From: a virus
Virus record (IMG/VR): IMGVR_UViG_3300031857_000934
Location: 1-30,552 of that record
DNA: 30,552 nucleotides
Direction: 5' to 3' (one strand)
Both the position numbers and the translations under genes were made by a program. Of this stretch, positions 6,195-15,352 are shown piece after piece. The number at the start of each line of letters is the position of its first letter. Position 1 is the stretch's first letter. The notes under the pieces were generated by a model that ran no database searches, had not been told where the DNA came from, and worked only from the letters and a program-made list of their open reading frames with translations.

Positions 6195-8160
6195 GCTTAA
6201 AGACACACATTTATTTGCCCCAGCTGCATCTCATTACATTGAGTACGGCTTTTATACCGATGCTCTCCCTGGTACAAAACAGTACTATGAGTATTGGGAT
6301 GAAGAGCAACATAGATGCATGCATGGGTACGAAGTTAATGGGGTAAAAATTTCTGGGTTTCATTACTTTTACCTAAATTATTGTCCAATAGATAGGATTA
6401 TAGATGAAGAACAACCTGATGGTGAAATTATCTCACGACGTGATAGAAGCTTCCCAGCATTTTATGACGGTGACTTCGAATACTTTAACTCAGTTGACAA
6501 GGCCCGTAGGGAAAACAAACATCTCGTGGTTCTCAAAGCTCGTCGAAAAGGATTCTCCTACAAAGCTGCAGCTATGCTTTGCCGTAACTACTTCCATATT
6601 AGGAATTCTAAGAATTTTGTATTTGCTTCTGACAAGCAATACTTAACTGGGGACGGAATGTTGTCTAAAGCTTGGGACATTGTCTCATTCATAGATGACA
6701 ATACAGCTTGGACTCAACCTCGACTTATCGACAGAGAAATGCACAAGCAATCTGGATACAAAAAGAATGTAAACGGAGCCGATGTAACTCTAGGGTTTAA
6801 ATCACAGATTATCGGTGTCAGTCTTAAAGATGATCCAGATAAAATCCGTGGTAAAGCAGGTGAACTGATCTTCTTTGAAGAAGCAGGATCTTTTGCAGGA
6901 CTCTTAAAAGCTTGGGAGGTAGCAATGCCTACAATGAGACAGGGTTCTAAAACTCTTGGGACAATGATTGCATTTGGAACAGGTGGAGAAGAAGGTCCAG
7001 GCTTTGAAGGTATGGAAGAATTGTTCTACCACCCTGAAGCTTATGACTGCCTTGGATTTGAAAACGATTGGGATGCTGGGGCTATGGGAACTACCTGCGG
7101 TTATTTTGTCCCCATCTACAAAAACTTAGATGGATTTATTGACGAGAATGGCAATAGCTTAGTCGACGAAGCAATTGCTTACGAAGAAGCTCAAAGGGAA
7201 AAGAAAAAGAAAGGTAATGACCCAAAAGCTTTTGACCAGTACATTGCCGAGATGCCGTTTACTCCACAAGAAGCTACACTTCAAGTTACAGCAAATACTT
7301 TTGACGTATCATCTTTAAAAGAACAGTACAATAGAGTAATTGCCAACGATCTTCAGAAGATTGGAGTAGCAGGTGAGATGTATTACGATAGTAAAGGTAA
7401 AGTTAGCTTCAGGCCTGACTTCAACCTTAAACCTATTGTTAAATTCCCACATAGAAAAGACGACAACTTAACCGGGGCCATAGTTATCTACGAACCTCCA
7501 TTTAAAACAGAAGTAGAAGATATTACCCCAAAGAACTTATACATAATTTGCCATGACCCATATGCACAAGGAAAGTCAGCATCAGCTACATCTCTCGGTG
7601 CAGCATATGTTATCAAAGTACCGAATAACATTTCTAAGCCTGATGATATCATTGTGGCTTCGTATGTCGGAAGGCCTCAGACCCAAGATGACTACAATAG
7701 AAATCTATTTATGCTGGCTGAATACTACAATGCAAAGATTGGATTTGAGAATGACCGAGGAGAAGTTATTGCCTATGCAAAACGATTTAGAAAAATGCAT
7801 ATGCTACAGGAAGAGTTCGAAATGCTGGATAAAAGAGATCTTAGAAGTAAGACGGTAAAACGACAGTACGGTATGCACATGACCGAACAACGTAAAGCTC
7901 AAGGTGAATTGTACATTCGTGACTGGTTAGTTAGTGGTAGAGGGGTAAACGAAGATGGGGACGTAACTCTAAATATGCACAAAATTTATGACCCAGCACT
8001 TTTACTAGAATTAATCAAATTTAATAGGCAGGGCAACTTTGACCGTGCCATGGCATTCATGATTGGGATGTATCACACACGAGAGTTATACAATAAGGAA
8101 CTTAAGTTTGATGACCATGACAACTCAAAAAATGACTGGTTTGACAAAAACTACGGTTAA
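6187..8160 (+). CDS. terL: Terminase large subunit (packaging ATPase/nuclease)
   Basis: 657 residues with a GTG start. The N-terminal GYEVNGVKISGFHYFYLNYCPI is, as I recall it, typical of crAss-like terminases. A Walker A-like loop lies at about 117-125 (LKARRKGFSY), Walker B with catalytic Glu at 227-232 (LIFFEE), and a coupling-type motif at 261-266 (IAFGTG). The C-terminal RNase H-fold nuclease has acidic residues at Asp457 (IICHDPYAQG), at 521-523 (ENDRG) and in GNFDRAMAFM near residue 620. It binds the portal and drives ATP-powered DNA translocation and genome cutting. It overlaps the upstream gene by 8 bases; an 82-base promoter-bearing gap follows. Confidence 0.93.
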   Translation: MSKLKDTHLFAPAASHYIEYGFYTDALPGTKQYYEYWDEEQHRCMHGYEVNGVKISGFHYFYLNYCPIDRIIDEEQPDGEIISRRDRSFPAFYDGDFEYFNSVDKARRENKHLVVLKARRKGFSYKAAAMLCRNYFHIRNSKNFVFASDKQYLTGDGMLSKAWDIVSFIDDNTAWTQPRLIDREMHKQSGYKKNVNGADVTLGFKSQIIGVSLKDDPDKIRGKAGELIFFEEAGSFAGLLKAWEVAMPTMRQGSKTLGTMIAFGTGGEEGPGFEGMEELFYHPEAYDCLGFENDWDAGAMGTTCGYFVPIYKNLDGFIDENGNSLVDEAIAYEEAQREKKKKGNDPKAFDQYIAEMPFTPQEATLQVTANTFDVSSLKEQYNRVIANDLQKIGVAGEMYYDSKGKVSFRPDFNLKPIVKFPHRKDDNLTGAIVIYEPPFKTEVEDITPKNLYIICHDPYAQGKSASATSLGAAYVIKVPNNISKPDDIIVASYVGRPQTQDDYNRNLFMLAEYYNAKIGFENDRGEVIAYAKRFRKMHMLQEEFEMLDKRDLRSKTVKRQYGMHMTEQRKAQGELYIRDWLVSGRGVNEDGDVTLNMHKIYDPALLLELIKFNRQGNFDRAMAFMIGMYHTRELYNKELKFDDHDNSKNDWFDKNYG

Positions 8161-8242
8161 TACTTAAGTGAGATATAATAAATAATCAACTAAAAATCAT
8201 TATCTTTATACCCGTAAGTAAAACGACACTAATTTTGTATTA
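8161..8242 (+). promoter_or_regulatory. Intergenic promoter region before the portal; leaderless-type box
   Basis: TAATTTTG at 8230-8237 fits the Bacteroidota -7 box and ends exactly 5 bases before the portal ATG (8243), predicting transcription start at or next to the ATG. A clear -33 TTTG is not seen. A second possible box, TATCTTTA, lies at 8201-8208. The 11-base string GATATAATAAA at 8172-8182 lies 71 bases before the ATG, exactly as at 12586 before the scaffold gene. Confidence 0.55.
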
Positions 8243-10453
8243 ATGTACGGACAAGCCCATATCCCAAAACAACGAATTCCATTGTCTCAAAAAAATGAGG
8301 CTTGGCAGAAATCATGTGTAGATGCATTTATCAATCTTTCTAAGTTTGGTATTAGTGAACGTCGTACATATCTTAAATCTCTTTATGATTATTACAATGG
8401 TGTAATTGACGAAGAGGATTACAACTACGTACTTAAACCTTACGGAAAGACTAGAAAGAATTTCCCGTCAAAGCTACGTAACTATCCTATCATCAAGCCA
8501 GTTATCGATCTTCTATTAGGAGAAAAATCTAAACGTCCATTAGAGTTCACTGTTACAGTGCAAAACTCTGATTCGATTAGCATCAAAGAAGAGACACTTA
8601 AACAATTAATGCTTACAAACATTAAAGCAAAGTTCTTAAGTGAGTTAGCTAAGCAAGGGCAATTACCTGAAGGAATGGAAGCTGAAGAGCCGCCACTTCC
8701 AAAGCAGATACAAGAAGAATTTAATAGAAGTTATGTGGACTCTAGAGCAATCAGAGGGCAAGCTGCTCTAAACTACATTATGTACTTCACAGAGTTTTAC
8801 GACAAATTACAAAAGCAATTCTTCCACTTCTTAGTAACTGGGGAATGCTACTCACACAAAGGGGTACGTCGTAACGAACCTTTCTACGAAGTTATCAATC
8901 CATTAGATGTCGACTTTGATAAAGATCCAGACATTGACTTCGTAGAAGATGGTGACTGGGCTATTCTTAGAAAGTATGCACATGCTTCTACAATCATAGA
9001 TAATCTCGGAGACTTTTTAACTGATGATCAAATTCTTCAATTAGAAACTCCAACACATACAGCAGCACAAGCTTACTTACTTTACCGTGCAGAAGCAGCT
9101 GGAGCTGATGATAACATTTACCGTAACCGACTTGTAGAAGTTGTAACGGTATATTGGAAATCAAGAAAGAGAGTTGGGTTTGTTGTTTACAATGACCCTA
9201 ACACTGGTAATCAAGAAACATTTGATGTTGATGAAGATTACAAAATGCCAAAAGAGTTAAAAGATCTTGGAGCCAAAATGGAATGGGAATGGGTTAACGA
9301 AGTTTGGGAGGGTACACGTATCGATGGTCTTTACTACATTAAAATGAGACCTTACGTTAACCAAAGAAACAGTTTAGACAACCCATCAATTTGCAAACTT
9401 CCAATTAATGGAAGAAAATACTCAGACATCAACTCACAGAACGTGTCGTTAATCAGTCTTGGTATTCCATATCAGCTTAATTATAACATCTATAAGTACC
9501 GTCTTGAATTAGCAATTGCTAGAAGTAAAGACATCGTAGCTCAGTTTGATATTAACATGATCCCTAAAAACTGGGACATGGATAAGTTTATGCACTATGT
9601 AGAAGGTACAGGTATTGCTTGGGTTGACTATAACAAGGAAGGAATTCAATTGTCTCCTCAACACCAGTCAGTGTTAGATATGTCAATTAAGACCATATCA
9701 CAATACTTAACTCTCCTTGAGTCTATCATGTTAGAATGGGAAAAGCTTTCCGGGGTAACAAGACAGAGACAAGGGCAAATGGGAACTTATGAAGGAAAGG
9801 CCACATCCCAGCAATCCATTGTTCAATCTTCTCACATTACTGAAGACATCTTCAGGAAGTTTTCTAACTTTGAGCAGAGAGAATTACAGGGTTTACTTGA
9901 CTATTCGAAAGAAGCTTGGCTTAACGGTAAAAAAGCAACGTACGTAATGCCTGATGGTTCATTTGATGAACTAGACATTGACCCAATCACACACATGGAA
10001 AGTGAGTATGGGATCTTTGTATCTGATGCAGGTAAAGATGTAGATAAAAAACAGAAGATTGAAGGGCTGGCTCAAGCAGCAGTTCAAAATGGTCTTCCAC
10101 TTTCTGCAGCAATTGCTATTTACGAGTCAGATAGCTTAAGTCAAATTAAAGATAAAATTGTTCAAGCTGAAAAAACTGCAGAACAATTAAAACAAGCTCA
10201 AGAGCAAGCATTACAACAACAAGAACAAGCTAAGCTTCAGATGCAACAGCAAATTGCTCAGCAAGCTTCTCTTGATAAAGAAAAAGATCGTCAACTTCAA
10301 ATTGAAGTAGCATTAATTGCAGCTGAGTCTAAAGACAAAGATTCTAGTGCAAGTCTTGAAAAAATGATGCAAGATTTCCAATTAAAACAACAAGAATTAG
10401 CTTTAAAAGAAAGAGACTTAGAAATTAAAGCTAACTCACAAATTTCAGAATAA
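8243..10453 (+). CDS. Portal protein
   Basis: 736 residues. The N-terminal LYDYYNGVIDEEDYNYVLKP and KLRNYPIIKPVIDLLLGEKS (residues 78-97) match what I recall of crAss-like portals. The middle contains the expected stem/wing region with alternating helices and strands (FFHFLVTGECYSHKGV..., VINPLDVDFDKDPDIDF). About the last 100 residues are a Gln/Lys/Glu-rich coiled coil (EQALQQQEQAKLQMQQQIAQ), likely the crown or barrel region projecting into the capsid. Twelve copies would form the DNA entry channel and the docking site for the terminase and later the tail ring proteins. It ends in TAATG, overlapping the next gene by one base. Confidence 0.9.
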   Translation: MYGQAHIPKQRIPLSQKNEAWQKSCVDAFINLSKFGISERRTYLKSLYDYYNGVIDEEDYNYVLKPYGKTRKNFPSKLRNYPIIKPVIDLLLGEKSKRPLEFTVTVQNSDSISIKEETLKQLMLTNIKAKFLSELAKQGQLPEGMEAEEPPLPKQIQEEFNRSYVDSRAIRGQAALNYIMYFTEFYDKLQKQFFHFLVTGECYSHKGVRRNEPFYEVINPLDVDFDKDPDIDFVEDGDWAILRKYAHASTIIDNLGDFLTDDQILQLETPTHTAAQAYLLYRAEAAGADDNIYRNRLVEVVTVYWKSRKRVGFVVYNDPNTGNQETFDVDEDYKMPKELKDLGAKMEWEWVNEVWEGTRIDGLYYIKMRPYVNQRNSLDNPSICKLPINGRKYSDINSQNVSLISLGIPYQLNYNIYKYRLELAIARSKDIVAQFDINMIPKNWDMDKFMHYVEGTGIAWVDYNKEGIQLSPQHQSVLDMSIKTISQYLTLLESIMLEWEKLSGVTRQRQGQMGTYEGKATSQQSIVQSSHITEDIFRKFSNFEQRELQGLLDYSKEAWLNGKKATYVMPDGSFDELDIDPITHMESEYGIFVSDAGKDVDKKQKIEGLAQAAVQNGLPLSAAIAIYESDSLSQIKDKIVQAEKTAEQLKQAQEQALQQQEQAKLQMQQQIAQQASLDKEKDRQLQIEVALIAAESKDKDSSASLEKMMQDFQLKQQELALKERDLEIKANSQISE

Positions 10454-10878
10454 TGAAGTACATGGATAAAATGGCCTCAGCTAAAGGGAAAACAACCATA
10501 CCTGGGCTAGTAGTAGAATTATTAGATGCAACACTTAAGTTTCACATTCTACACTTAACAATCACAGGACCTGGAAGCTATGCTGCTCATAAAGCCCTTA
10601 ACGAATTGTATGATGCATTACCAGGACTTGCAGATAATATTGCAGAAGGCTATCAAGGTGCAACTGGAGAAATTCCAAAGTATCCTGCAGATATGCCAGC
10701 AAATGTTTGTGCCCCTGCAATGTCAAGTGTTAAAGAGGCAATTAGTTACATTGAAGAACTTCATTCTAAAATTTCTAAATTACAAGATGCTGTGCCTTAC
10801 ACAGAAATTGTAAATGATTTAGATGCCATTAAGTCTACTTTAAATTCAGCTAAGTATAAGCTTAAATTCTTGTCATAA
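10453..10878 (+). CDS. Ferritin/Dps-like helical protein
   Basis: 141 residues. The segment FHILHLTITGPGSYAAHKALNELYDALPGLADNIAEGYQG resembles the first helix pair of Dps-like ferritins and of the DUF5856-type phage family: His34 and His37-type positions, then HKALNELYD, then an Asp/Glu helix. Two further helices (SSVKEAISYIEELHSKISKL and NDLDAIKSTLNSAKYKL) complete a four-helix bundle. Whether metal-binding residues are intact cannot be judged without alignment. Lying between portal and internal-protein genes, it is more likely a virion component or assembly factor than an iron store. Confidence 0.6.
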   Translation: MKYMDKMASAKGKTTIPGLVVELLDATLKFHILHLTITGPGSYAAHKALNELYDALPGLADNIAEGYQGATGEIPKYPADMPANVCAPAMSSVKEAISYIEELHSKISKLQDAVPYTEIVNDLDAIKSTLNSAKYKLKFLS

Positions 10879-10883
10879 ATCTT

Positions 10884-12587
10884 ATGGATAACGCTACTAG
10901 GAAAGAGCTACTGTATAAAGCAAGAGCTGTAGGATATCCTGGCAGTATCTTAGATGTCTTTGCTAACTATGATCAAGGCAGAGATTTAATTGCTGAGTTT
11001 CAACAGCAACAACAAATGCAACAGGCACAGCAAATGTCAAACATTGCTGCACAACAGTCTGGGCTAGAGCAACCTCAGCAACAAATGCAACAACCTCAAC
11101 AACAGATGCAACCACAAATGCCTGTTGTTCCAAGCTCCCCAACTCCGGCCCCTAACTTTACTCCTCCTCAGCCTCCTGCTCCAATCGGAGTTCAGTCACA
11201 AGACTCTCCAATGGGAATGGTATCAGGGCAATCAGGGCCCAATCAGGGCAGAGCTATATTTGCTAGTGGTGGATTTACAACAGATCCTCCATCTTACACT
11301 CTTCCAACTCTTGAAATAAAAGCTACAAGAAATGCACCAGTCCCTAAAATGCTAGAACCTGGTTTTCAAGATGAGTTAGCTTATCAAGAAGCTAAAAATA
11401 AACTTGAACTTAGACAGCAACTAGAAAGTGGTCAGTTAAGAAATAAAGACAATCCTGGAATCTTTGAATTTTTAAAAAATGGAAGACAAGGTGAGGAAGC
11501 TCTAAAAGAAATGTATAGAAAGTATCCAGATGATAAAAGATTAGTAGCTAAAGAGGATAGAGCCAATAAAGAAACGGGAGAGTTTTTAATTAAACAAGGA
11601 TTCCAGCAAATAATAAAGGCTCCAAGGTTTCTTAAAAGAGCTTATGATATTTTTAATTTGCCTGATCAACTTGAAGAATGGAGTCAAGCAGAAAGAGAAG
11701 CTAAAAAAGAGTATGGTAACTATACTGATGAGCTTCAAAATCAAGTAGATACTTATGAGAAAGCTCACGGTACTTACAAACCAAGCTTTATAGAAAGAAT
11801 GAGAAAAACTCGTTTTAAATTTGCTACTGGTGGCTTTACTGAAGAAGATCCAATTAAAGATGCTTATGCTGCTTACAATGCAAATAAATTAGCACAGATA
11901 ACAGATCCTAGAACAGGTAAACTTCTCCCCACAAATGATCCAAGAGCTCAAATAGATCTTAGAGAAACAATGTGGAAAAGACAACCAACTAAAGAAAACC
12001 GTACGGAAGGTACTATAGATGAACGTAGGCAAACATTAAGTTATCCTACAAATATGGGTGAAAATGATTTATTTTTTAATAGAAGTGAAGGAGTAGGAGA
12101 CCTTCCAATGAGGGCTGTAAAAATTGGTGCCAAAGGATTACTTGAAGAAGAGTATATTCTAGGCCCAAAGGGTAATTTAATTAAGAATCCAAATTATACT
12201 GGAAAACTTAGTGAAGAAGGTAAAGAATGGGCAGAAAAAGCTGTCTCTAAATATGGATTAGACCCTGCAGTTATAGGGTATTTTAATCAAAGTGCTATGT
12301 CAGATTCTACTAAAACATTGGCAGATTACGATCCATCAATTTTACTACCTTCTGAAAAATATTCAAAACAGCCAATTATTTCTGTTGGAGAAATTGGAAA
12401 CCAACTAACATGGGCTCCAAGGAAAGGGGATATAATGACTAAGAAAAATGTAGCCGACGAGGAAGGTCAGCCTAGAGTCGTAGGTGCAACTAATATGTCA
12501 GGAGTAGATATCCCTAAAAAGAAAAAAGAAAAGAAATTAGGAGGAGTTAAGTGTTACACTTGTGTAGGCAGAAAACGACGAGTGTGA
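10884..12587 (+). CDS. Gln/Pro-rich putative internal virion protein
   Basis: 567 residues. Residues 1-35 are helical. About residues 38-105 are a low-complexity Gln/Met/Pro-rich stretch encoded by CAA-rich DNA. The motif FA(S/T)GGFT occurs twice (IFASGGFTTDP and FKFATGGFTEED), each followed by a different domain-like block. The C-terminus is a basic tail with Cys residues (PKKKKEKKLGGVKCYTCVGR). The GG-K-C ending and Gly-Gly motifs recur in the gene at 24323. The position between portal and scaffold and the low complexity suggest a cargo or capsid-interior protein. No enzyme domain was recognised. Confidence 0.55.
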   Translation: MDNATRKELLYKARAVGYPGSILDVFANYDQGRDLIAEFQQQQQMQQAQQMSNIAAQQSGLEQPQQQMQQPQQQMQPQMPVVPSSPTPAPNFTPPQPPAPIGVQSQDSPMGMVSGQSGPNQGRAIFASGGFTTDPPSYTLPTLEIKATRNAPVPKMLEPGFQDELAYQEAKNKLELRQQLESGQLRNKDNPGIFEFLKNGRQGEEALKEMYRKYPDDKRLVAKEDRANKETGEFLIKQGFQQIIKAPRFLKRAYDIFNLPDQLEEWSQAEREAKKEYGNYTDELQNQVDTYEKAHGTYKPSFIERMRKTRFKFATGGFTEEDPIKDAYAAYNANKLAQITDPRTGKLLPTNDPRAQIDLRETMWKRQPTKENRTEGTIDERRQTLSYPTNMGENDLFFNRSEGVGDLPMRAVKIGAKGLLEEEYILGPKGNLIKNPNYTGKLSEEGKEWAEKAVSKYGLDPAVIGYFNQSAMSDSTKTLADYDPSILLPSEKYSKQPIISVGEIGNQLTWAPRKGDIMTKKNVADEEGQPRVVGATNMSGVDIPKKKKEKKLGGVKCYTCVGRKRRV

Positions 12588-12656
12588 TATAATAAAGCAA
12601 AGTATAAAAATAAAATTTATGCTTTTTGATTGAAAACAAGTAATAACTTTGTATCT
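12586..12656 (+). promoter_or_regulatory. Promoter region before the scaffold gene; leaderless-type box
   Basis: TAACTTTG at 12644-12651 ends 5 bases before the ATG at 12657. TTTTTG at 12623-12628 is a possible -33 element with a slightly short spacer of 15. GATATAATAAA at 12586-12596 begins 71 bases before the ATG, as in the portal leader. The sequence around the start (TAACTTTGTATCTATG) closely resembles those at 8230 and 23827. Confidence 0.6.
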
Positions 12657-13787
12657 ATGAGTAAACCAAATGACAAATTAGATTTCTCAGACATCACTTT
12701 CGACGACTTTATTGGTGATGGTCTTGAGGCAGCTGATCCAAAAGAGGATAAAGCTGAAAACATTGAAAATGATGACGATCTTGAAGATCAAGATGACGAC
12801 ATCGATGACGATAATGATAATGAAGAAGATGATGCTGATGATGATGAACCAGCTTCGAGACGTTCTTCTAAAAGAGGAGTCTTTGATGACTCTGATGATG
12901 ATGAAGAAGATGACATTGAAGATGATGGTGAACTATCTATCACAGATTCAATTGCAAAAGCTTTAGGCTATGAATTAGAAAAAGAATATGCTGATACTGA
13001 AGAAGGATTAGCTGAGTTCACTAAGGATGTTGCTAAAGAGATTGCAGAGGATCAATTGCAAGCATTGTTCGAGCAGTTCCCAACTGTGCAGAAACATCTT
13101 GATTATGTTCTTGCTGGTGGAGACCCTGACAAATTCTTTCAGACTTACAATCCTTCATTGGATTACGGTCAGATTCAAATTGACAGAGATGACGCTAGAA
13201 CTCAAAAAGGGTTCCTAACGGAATACTTGAGAGAAAAAGGACACGATGATGATTTCATCAAAGATATGATTGAGGATTACGAAGACTCTGGCAAATTATA
13301 CGACAGAGCTTTAAATGCTCAAAAACATCTTGCAGCTGGGCAGGCTAAAGAAAGAGAAGAGATTGTAGCTCGTCAAAGAGAGATGCAAAAGCAACAAGAA
13401 AAACAAACTGAAGAGTTTTGGGAGAGTGTTGCAGCTACAATTGAACAAGGAAAAGAATTTGCTGGGATTAAAATTCCAGACCGTGAAAAGGCAAAGTTCT
13501 TTGACTACATCTCTAAGCCTATGGATAAGCAGGGCCGTACCCAAAGAGATATGGACTATGCTTCTGCAGAAATGGATGCTAAATTAGCATTAGATTACTT
13601 GATGTATAAGAAACTTCAGTTGACTGATATCATCTCAACTAAAGTTAAGACAGCAAGTGCTCAAAACTTAAGACAAAAAATTCAAAGCAATCAAGAAAGA
13701 GTAAAGAATTTCGGAAAGGCTGAGAAAGGAAAAATAAAAACATTTGATCCAGACCAACTGGATGTAAAGAGGCTGTTTGAAAAATAA
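12657..13787 (+). CDS. Candidate capsid scaffolding protein (acidic N-terminus)
   Basis: 376 residues from the ATG at 12657. A TTG at 12630 would add nine residues but lies upstream of the promoter box, so the ATG is preferred. Residues 1 to about 95 are extremely acidic (runs of Asp/Glu from GAT/GAA repeats). A helical region with a charged coiled coil follows (AGQAKEREEIVARQREMQKQ), and the basic C-terminus ends FDPDQLDVKRLFEK. Acidic, helical proteins just upstream of the major capsid gene, with a basic tail that could contact the capsid protein, are typical scaffolds. No protease domain is seen. It ends 28 bases before the capsid ATG. Confidence 0.65.
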   Translation: MSKPNDKLDFSDITFDDFIGDGLEAADPKEDKAENIENDDDLEDQDDDIDDDNDNEEDDADDDEPASRRSSKRGVFDDSDDDEEDDIEDDGELSITDSIAKALGYELEKEYADTEEGLAEFTKDVAKEIAEDQLQALFEQFPTVQKHLDYVLAGGDPDKFFQTYNPSLDYGQIQIDRDDARTQKGFLTEYLREKGHDDDFIKDMIEDYEDSGKLYDRALNAQKHLAAGQAKEREEIVARQREMQKQQEKQTEEFWESVAATIEQGKEFAGIKIPDREKAKFFDYISKPMDKQGRTQRDMDYASAEMDAKLALDYLMYKKLQLTDIISTKVKTASAQNLRQKIQSNQERVKNFGKAEKGKIKTFDPDQLDVKRLFEK

Positions 13788-13802
13788 CGCAAATTAACTT
13801 TA
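13775..13802 (+). promoter_or_regulatory. Possible promoter for the major capsid gene
   Basis: TTTG at 13776-13779 and TAACTTTA at 13795-13802 are separated by 15 bases, a little short of the usual 17-23. The -7-like box is one base from the TAACTTTG boxes at 12644 and 23827 but ends 13 bases from the ATG rather than 5. The capsid gene is expected to need a strong promoter. Confidence 0.35.
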
Positions 13803-13815
13803 AAAACTAAGAATC

Positions 13816-15237
13816 ATGTCAGTAATGCAAGTTTTAAAGACGTACTATAACGATAGTCAGATGACCGATACTAACTCATTGGTTAATGCACTTATGGAAC
13901 GTCCAGAGGAGTTATCTCCTATTATTACTCACTTAGCAGGTCGTGAAGAAAAGAAGTTCCCATTGTCTTTCTTAACTGAAGGTGTTGGAAACACTAAATC
14001 TATCGATCGTTTTGAGTATGAGTACCGTGTTAAAACACACGAAATTAATGTTCGTCCTGTTGTTGTAGGATTGGGTGCAGCTGCTGGTGCAGGTGGAGCT
14101 CCTTTCTACTTAACTTTCCCAGACAAATGGTTCGTATTCCCTTACACTCTTGTTTCTCAATCAGGTGTATTGGCACGTATCATGGCTGAGCCAGTTGCAG
14201 ACGGAAGTGGTTGGAAGTATACTTTGAAAATCGTATCTCCTGATACTGCTAACGTTCCTGCTGCTGACGTAGCTGCTGGTGCTCTTTGGGGTCAATTGTA
14301 TGCTAACGTAGGTGTAGATTTCTCTCGTGGAAATGCTTCTAACTGGACTGCTCCAGGTTTAGTTCGTTCTAAGATTGGAACTATCCGTAAGTCTTACCAC
14401 TTCTCTGGAAATGCTAAAGACTATGTTGCACAATTCGAACTTCCTTTGAAAGAGGGTAGCAAAACTAAGTTGTGGATGGATTACGAAGAGTACCGTCACA
14501 TGTTGAAGTTCAAAGAAGAGTGTGAAATGTACTACTGGTACGGTCAAAAAACTCACGATGCATCTGGTACTTCTACCATGTTGGATGAGAATGGTCAGCC
14601 AGTTATTTCAGGTCCTGGTCTTCTTGAGCAAATCATCAACAAAGACACTTACTCTACGTTGACTCAAACTAAACTTGAAGAAACAATTGGAGATTTGTTC
14701 TATGGTATGACTGATGCTACAGACAAGCAAGTTACCCTTTACACTGGTATTGGTGGAGCTCGTGAGTTTGACAAAGCTCTTAAGTCTTACTATGGTGCTA
14801 ACACTTTCCTACAAACAACTCAACCATACTTCATCACTGGATCTGGTCGTAACTTGGGAATCACCGGTTACTTCACTAGCTACCAACACGTTGATGGTTA
14901 CTCAGTGAATGTAGTTAAGTCTCACTTGTTTGATCACGGTCCTGTTGCTCAAGCTTCTCAAAAGCACCCAGTATCAGGTCTTCCACTTGAGTCTTACCGT
15001 ATGGTATTCGTTGACCAATCAACTTATGACGGAGAAAACAACTTGCAAATGATCAATAAAAAAGGTCGTGAGTTACTTCGTTGGTGTGTTGCTGGTTCAG
15101 TAGTTCCAAAAGGATTTACTGCTAACGATAGCCGTGCTAGTGATATAGACGGTGCTTCTGTTCATATGCTTAAGACTGCTGGTATCTTACTTCGTCGTTT
15201 CGATACAAGCTTAGATCTTAAGTGTATTGCATCGTAA
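13816..15237 (+). CDS. Major capsid protein
   Basis: 473 residues. Segments such as FPLSFLTEGVGNTKSIDRFE, the late KHPVSGLPLESYRMVFVDQS, TYDGENNLQMINKKGRELLR and the C-terminal HMLKTAGILLRRF fit what I recall of crAss-like HK97-fold capsid proteins. Order after portal and scaffold also fits. No N-terminal cleavable delta domain is obvious, in line with the separate scaffold gene. The Arg codons I read are all CGT and Ala/Leu/Thr codons are dominated by GCT, CTT/TTG and ACT, unlike most neighbours, a sign of high expression. A strong terminator follows. Confidence 0.92.
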   Translation: MSVMQVLKTYYNDSQMTDTNSLVNALMERPEELSPIITHLAGREEKKFPLSFLTEGVGNTKSIDRFEYEYRVKTHEINVRPVVVGLGAAAGAGGAPFYLTFPDKWFVFPYTLVSQSGVLARIMAEPVADGSGWKYTLKIVSPDTANVPAADVAAGALWGQLYANVGVDFSRGNASNWTAPGLVRSKIGTIRKSYHFSGNAKDYVAQFELPLKEGSKTKLWMDYEEYRHMLKFKEECEMYYWYGQKTHDASGTSTMLDENGQPVISGPGLLEQIINKDTYSTLTQTKLEETIGDLFYGMTDATDKQVTLYTGIGGAREFDKALKSYYGANTFLQTTQPYFITGSGRNLGITGYFTSYQHVDGYSVNVVKSHLFDHGPVAQASQKHPVSGLPLESYRMVFVDQSTYDGENNLQMINKKGRELLRWCVAGSVVPKGFTANDSRASDIDGASVHMLKTAGILLRRFDTSLDLKCIAS

Positions 15238-15256
15238 TTTGTGTTTGGTTTGCACT

Positions 15257-15290
15257 AAAAAAGGGGCAGGTGAATGCCTGCTCCTTTTTA
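15257..15290 (+). terminator. Rho-independent terminator after the capsid gene
   Basis: GGGGCAGG (15263-15270), a 6-base loop and CCTGCTCC (15277-15284) form an 8-pair stem with one G-U pair. It is extended by A/T pairs on both sides and followed by TTTTTA. It lies 25 bases past the stop. Confidence 0.85.
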
Positions 15291-15307
15291 TCTTAATATA
15301 AAAACAT

Positions 15308-15330
15308 GTTAGGTTATTCTTTACCCTAAC
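15308..15330 (+). other. Small inverted repeat in the capsid/next-gene gap
   Basis: GTTAGG (15308-15313) and CCTAAC (15325-15330) are exact complements around an 11-base loop that contains TTCTTTA, somewhat like a -7 box. It lies 22 bases before the next ATG and could be an operator or leader hairpin. Weak on its own. Confidence 0.35.
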
Positions 15331-15352
15331 GATAAAGAAAAAAGAACAATAA

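Noticed and set aside
8161-8242. tRNA or small RNA in the terminase-portal gap
   Set aside because: Only 82 A/T-rich bases with no cloverleaf or stable hairpin; promoter elements explain it better.
10998-11125. CAA-rich repeats as a CRISPR-like or microsatellite array
   Set aside because: The repeats are irregular and in frame with a Gln/Pro-rich protein; there are no spacers.
12630-12656. TTG start adding nine residues to the scaffold candidate
   Set aside because: It would place the start upstream of the -7 promoter box; the ATG at 12657 fits the leaderless pattern.
12712-12966. 84-codon + strand ORF rich in Met/Lys
   Set aside because: A frame-shifted reading of the GAT/GAA repeats that encode the acidic stretch of the scaffold candidate.
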